In this document: positions 13,529 through 15,881 of the stretch, piece by piece
Layout: every line of letters starts with the position of its first letter
Numbering within the stretch: position 1 is the stretch's first letter
DNA from: JBDSEG01 sp039920165
GTDB taxonomy: Bacteria > Pseudomonadota > Gammaproteobacteria > Burkholderiales > Burkholderiaceae_C
Direction: 5' to 3'
NCBI GenBank assembly: GCA_039920165.1
Contig: JBDSEG010000051.1
Span: 1-15,881, forward strand
DNA length: 15,881 nt
Notes under the pieces: generated by a model
What the model saw: only the letters and a program-made list of their open reading frames with translations
Told to the model about the DNA's origin: nothing
Database searches by the model: none
Position numbers and translations under genes: made by a program

Positions 13529-14836
13529 ATGTCCGTTCATGTTGAAACCCTCGACAAGCTCGAGCGCCGCATCACGCTCACGCTGCCCGCCACCACGATC
13601 CAGTCCGAGGTCCAGGCGCGCCTCAGAAAGCTATCGCGCACCGTCAAGGCCGACGGATTTCGTCCGGGCAAGGTGCCGATGAGTGTCGTCACCCAGCGCT
13701 ACGGCTACTCGGTGCATTACGAGGTCATGAACGACAAGGTCGGCGAGATGTTTTCCGATGCCGTCAACGAGGCCAAGCTGCGCGTCGCCGGCGCGCCCAA
13801 GATCAGCGAGAAGGAAGGCGCGCCGGAGGGCGAGGTGGCCTTCGACGCCACCTTCGAGGTCTATCCTGACGTGAAGCTTGCCGACCTGTCGGGTGCCGAG
13901 GTCGAGCGTGTCTCGACCGAAGTGACTGACGCGGCGATCGAGAAGACGCTCGACATCCTGCGCAAGCAGCGTCGCACCTTTGCGCAGCGTCCGCAGTCTG
14001 AAGCCGCGGCGGTGGACGACCGCGTGACGATCGATTTCGAAGGCAAACTCGACGGCGTGCCGTTCGAGGGCGGCAAGGCCGACGGCTTCCAGTTCATCAT
14101 CGGCGAAGGTCAGATGCTCGAGCAATTCGACGCCGCGGTGCGGGGCATGAAGACCGGTGAATCGAAGACCTTCCCGCTGCAGTTTCCGCCCGACTACCAA
14201 GGCAAGGACGTCGCTGGCAAGGAGGCCGATTTCCTGGTGACGCTGAAGAAGATCGAAGCCCAGCATCTGCCCGAGGTCGACGCGGCGCTGGCCAAGTCGC
14301 TCGGCATCAAGGAAGGCACGGCCGAGGCGCTGCACGCCGACGTCAAGCGCAACCTCGAGCGCGAAGTCAAGTTCCGCGTGCTCGCGCGCAACAAGGCGAA
14401 TGTGATGGACGCGCTGTTGAACGCGGCAGAGCTCGAGGTGCCGAAGGCGCTGATCGCCTCGGAAGTGGCGCGCATGACTGAGGCGGCGCGAGCCGATATG
14501 AAAAAGCGCGGTGTGAAGGATGCGGAAAACGCGCCGATTCCGCCCGGCGTTTTCGAGCCGCAGGCCGAGCGCCGCGTGCGGCTCGGGCTGGTGGTGGGCG
14601 AACTGGTGCGCGCCAACAACTTGCAGGCTCGGCCCGACCAGCTGCAGGCGCACATCGAGGAGATGTCGCAAAGCTACGAGAAGCCGGCCGAGGTGGTCCG
14701 CTGGTACCTGGGCGACCGCCAGCGCATGGCCGAGGTCGAGGGCGTCGTGGTCGAGAACAACGTCGCCGCCCATGTGCTGGGCCAGGCCAAGGTGACCGAC
14801 AAGATGGTGCCTTTCGACGAACTGATGACGGGTTGA
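13529..14836 (+). CDS. tig: Trigger factor, ribosome-associated chaperone and peptidyl-prolyl isomerase
   Basis: Trigger factor binds the ribosome near the peptide exit and shields nascent chains in the cytoplasm. The 435 residues fit the family length. The ribosome-binding signature Gly-Phe-Arg-Pro-Gly-Lys-Val-Pro is at 43-50 in the N-terminal domain. The FKBP-like isomerase domain spans about 160-245 (Val-Thr-Ile-Asp-Phe-Glu-Gly at its start, Gly-Glu-Gly-Gln-Met-Leu-Glu in its middle). The long helical C-terminal domain, about 250-432, is the chaperone cradle. ATG 13529 follows an AAAGAG at 8 bases spacing. It is first of the usual tig-clpP-clpX order, with a strong hairpin separating it from clpP. 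Confidence 0.96.
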   Translation: MSVHVETLDKLERRITLTLPATTIQSEVQARLRKLSRTVKADGFRPGKVPMSVVTQRYGYSVHYEVMNDKVGEMFSDAVNEAKLRVAGAPKISEKEGAPEGEVAFDATFEVYPDVKLADLSGAEVERVSTEVTDAAIEKTLDILRKQRRTFAQRPQSEAAAVDDRVTIDFEGKLDGVPFEGGKADGFQFIIGEGQMLEQFDAAVRGMKTGESKTFPLQFPPDYQGKDVAGKEADFLVTLKKIEAQHLPEVDAALAKSLGIKEGTAEALHADVKRNLEREVKFRVLARNKANVMDALLNAAELEVPKALIASEVARMTEAARADMKKRGVKDAENAPIPPGVFEPQAERRVRLGLVVGELVRANNLQARPDQLQAHIEEMSQSYEKPAEVVRWYLGDRQRMAEVEGVVVENNVAAHVLGQAKVTDKMVPFDELMTG

Positions 14837-14853
14837 TCCGTTGTTGCGCGGGC

Positions 14854-14882
14854 AGGGCGCCGGCTCGCGAAGCCGGCGCCCT
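14854..14882 (+). terminator. Strong hairpin after tig, terminator-like
   Basis: GGGCGCCGGCT (14855-14865) pairs perfectly with AGCCGGCGCCC (14871-14881) around a CGCGA loop. An outer A-T pair brings the stem to 12 pairs. It begins 18 bases after the tig stop. What follows (TCGTCACGT) is not T-rich, so this is either a weak intrinsic terminator or a block that protects the tig message from 3' decay. A separate clpP promoter just downstream fits a transcript break here. Confidence 0.6.
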
Positions 14883-14903
14883 CGTCACGTCCGGCGCGTG
14901 CAT

Positions 14904-14931
14904 CTTGTGCCGACATAATCGATCCCCATCT
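14904..14931 (+). promoter_or_regulatory. Candidate sigma-32 (heat-shock) promoter of clpP
   Basis: CCCCATCT (14924-14931) matches the RpoH -10 consensus CCCCATnT at every defined base. CTTGTGC (14904-14910) keeps the CTTG core of the -35, and the 13-base spacing is in the accepted range. Transcription would begin near 14938, about 40 bases before clpP. The clpP gene of Escherichia coli is RpoH-dependent, which supports the reading. A CATAAT at 14914-14919 could be a housekeeping -10, but it has no -35. Confidence 0.6.
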
Positions 14932-14976
14932 GCGGACGATCGTCCACCGCACGATTCACTCGAGAAGGATTCCCCC

Positions 14977-15585
14977 ATGAGCGCGCTCGACACCCAGAAC
15001 CTCGGCATGGTGCCCATCGTCATCGAAACCTCGGGCCGCGGGGAGCGTGCCTACGACATCTACAGCCGCCTGCTTCGCGAGCGCGTAATCTTCCTGGTCG
15101 GACCGGTCAACGACCAGACCGCCAATCTGGTTGTCGCGCAGATGCTTTTTCTCGAAAGCGAGAACCCCGACAAGGATATTTCGCTGTATATCAACTCGCC
15201 GGGCGGCTCGGTCACGGCGGGCATGTCGATCTTCGACACCATGCAGTTCATCAAACCCGATATATCCACCCTGTGCATGGGCATGGCGGCGAGTATGGGC
15301 GCCTTCCTGATGGCCGCGGGCGCCAAGGGCAAGCGGGTCGCCCTGCCCAACTCGCGCATCATGATTCACCAGCCTTCGGGCGGCGCGCAGGGCCAGGCGA
15401 CGGATATCGAGATTCATGCCCGCGAAATCCTCAAGACGCGCGAGCAACTCAACCGCATTCTTGCCGAGCGCACCGGCCAGACGCTGGAAAAGATCCGCGC
15501 CGATTCGGAGCGCGATTTCTTCATGGATAGCGAAGAAGCCAAGGCCTACGGGCTGATCGATCAGGTGCTCGCCAAGCGGCCGTGA
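14977..15585 (+). CDS. clpP: ATP-dependent Clp protease, proteolytic subunit
   Basis: ClpP forms the double seven-membered ring protease that degrades proteins fed in by ClpX or ClpA in the cytoplasm. The protein is 202 residues. The catalytic triad is complete: Ser106 in Gly-Met-Ala-Ala-Ser-Met-Gly, His131 in Met-Ile-His-Gln-Pro, and Asp180 in Glu-Arg-Asp-Phe-Phe-Met-Asp. Tyr-Ile-Asn-Ser-Pro-Gly-Gly (71-77) is the oxyanion/substrate loop. The frame is open from 14833, but ATG 14977 has AAGGA 7 bases upstream and follows the likely heat-shock promoter. The N-terminal Met-Val-Pro-Ile-Val-Ile-Glu sequence (11-17) is where the short propeptide is normally removed. Confidence 0.97.
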   Translation: MSALDTQNLGMVPIVIETSGRGERAYDIYSRLLRERVIFLVGPVNDQTANLVVAQMLFLESENPDKDISLYINSPGGSVTAGMSIFDTMQFIKPDISTLCMGMAASMGAFLMAAGAKGKRVALPNSRIMIHQPSGGAQGQATDIEIHAREILKTREQLNRILAERTGQTLEKIRADSERDFFMDSEEAKAYGLIDQVLAKRP

Positions 15586-15718
15586 GCCGCGCGCCGGTTT
15601 GCGCCCTGAGAATCGCGCGAATCAAGGGCGCGATCGGGGTCTTTCTCGGCCCGGGACGGCAAATCATTTCAACTATCATTGCCGCAGCATCACCTTCCTG
15701 CCCAGCGCTTAAGCCCAC

Positions 15719-15881
15719 ATGGCCGACAAAAAAGGCTCTTCGAGCGAGAAAGTCCTGTACTGCTCCTTCTGCGGCAAGAGCCAGCACGAGGTCAAGAAGC
15801 TGATCGCAGGTCCGTCGGTCTTCATCTGCGACGAGTGCATCGAGCTGTGCAACGACATCATTCGTGACGAAGTTCCGGCTG
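15719..15881 (+). CDS. clpX: ATP-dependent Clp protease, ATP-binding subunit ClpX (5' part only)
   Basis: The first 54 codons are present and the gene runs off the right edge. They encode the N-terminal zinc-binding domain of ClpX, with the four cysteines in Cys-Ser-Phe-Cys-Gly (Cys15, Cys18) and Cys-Asp-Glu-Cys (Cys37, Cys40), followed by Ile-Glu-Leu-Cys-Asn-Asp-Ile. ClpX unfolds tagged proteins and passes them to ClpP. The ATG at 15719 gives the usual Met-Ala-Asp-Lys-Lys start; its ribosome-binding site is weak. The 133-base gap after clpP contains a 7-base inverted repeat (GCGCCCT 15601-15607, AGGGCGC 15625-15631) without a T-run and a possible -10 (TATCAT, 15674-15679), so clpX may have its own promoter. 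Confidence 0.93.
   Translation, partial: MADKKGSSSEKVLYCSFCGKSQHEVKKLIAGPSVFICDECIELCNDIIRDEVPA

Noticed and set aside
13261..13540. Minus-strand open frames across the tRNA-Leu gene
   Set aside because: They encode the Pro/Thr/Arg-rich antisense translation of a leucine tRNA, a well-known false gene call in databases.
13631..14773. A 380-residue open frame on the minus strand opposite tig
   Set aside because: It is a shadow of trigger factor with no recognisable motif.
15601..15631. Inverted repeat between clpP and clpX as a terminator
   Set aside because: It has a seven-pair stem with a 17-base loop and no T-run; it is noted under clpX only.

Overview
The window is 15.9 kb of GC-rich chromosome from a betaproteobacterium, most likely of the order Burkholderiales. 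The evidence is the gene order ilvI-ilvH-ilvC-pssA-leuA, the block tRNA-Leu-tig-clpP-clpX, the sigma factor-DUF3619-DUF3106 cassette, and the GEGS form of the acetolactate synthase cofactor motif. I see no insertion sequence, phage gene, CRISPR array or integrase. This is core chromosome rather than an accessory island. The species cannot be named from the sequence.

Layout. (1) Positions 1-1868, minus strand: an ECF-like sigma factor, a small single-pass membrane protein (DUF3619), an exported alanine/proline-rich protein (DUF3106) and the first three codons of a further gene, all overlapping or nearly touching. (2) Positions 2122-8286, plus strand: branched-chain amino acid synthesis. It holds both subunits of acetolactate synthase (ilvI, ilvH), ketol-acid reductoisomerase (ilvC), phosphatidylserine synthase (pssA, a membrane lipid gene) and 2-isopropylmalate synthase (leuA). 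Between pssA and leuA lies a complete-looking transcription attenuator: an 18-codon leader peptide with five consecutive leucine codons, a possible antiterminator helix and a strong intrinsic terminator. (3) Positions 8401-9435, plus strand: a periplasmic D-Ala-D-Ala endopeptidase (PBP7 type). It converges on (4) positions 9455-13264, minus strand: hpnC-hpnD-hpnE, which convert farnesyl diphosphate to squalene for hopanoids, followed by an IclR-family regulator. (5) Positions 13413-15881, plus strand: tRNA-Leu(UAG), trigger factor, ClpP with a likely heat-shock promoter, and the start of clpX, which runs off the window.

How it fits together. IlvIH and IlvC supply the valine/isoleucine route and the 2-ketoisovalerate that LeuA commits to leucine. 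The leader in front of leuA would let leucyl-tRNA supply set leuA transcription separately from the upstream ilv genes. Tig, ClpP and ClpX form the usual folding and proteolysis block.

The two items most worth following are the leucine attenuator and the sigma factor/DUF3619/DUF3106 cassette, which looks like a cell-envelope signalling unit of unknown purpose. Most start sites were chosen from ribosome-binding sites, overlaps and family-typical N-termini. Several genes use GTG or TTG starts, and those choices are less certain.
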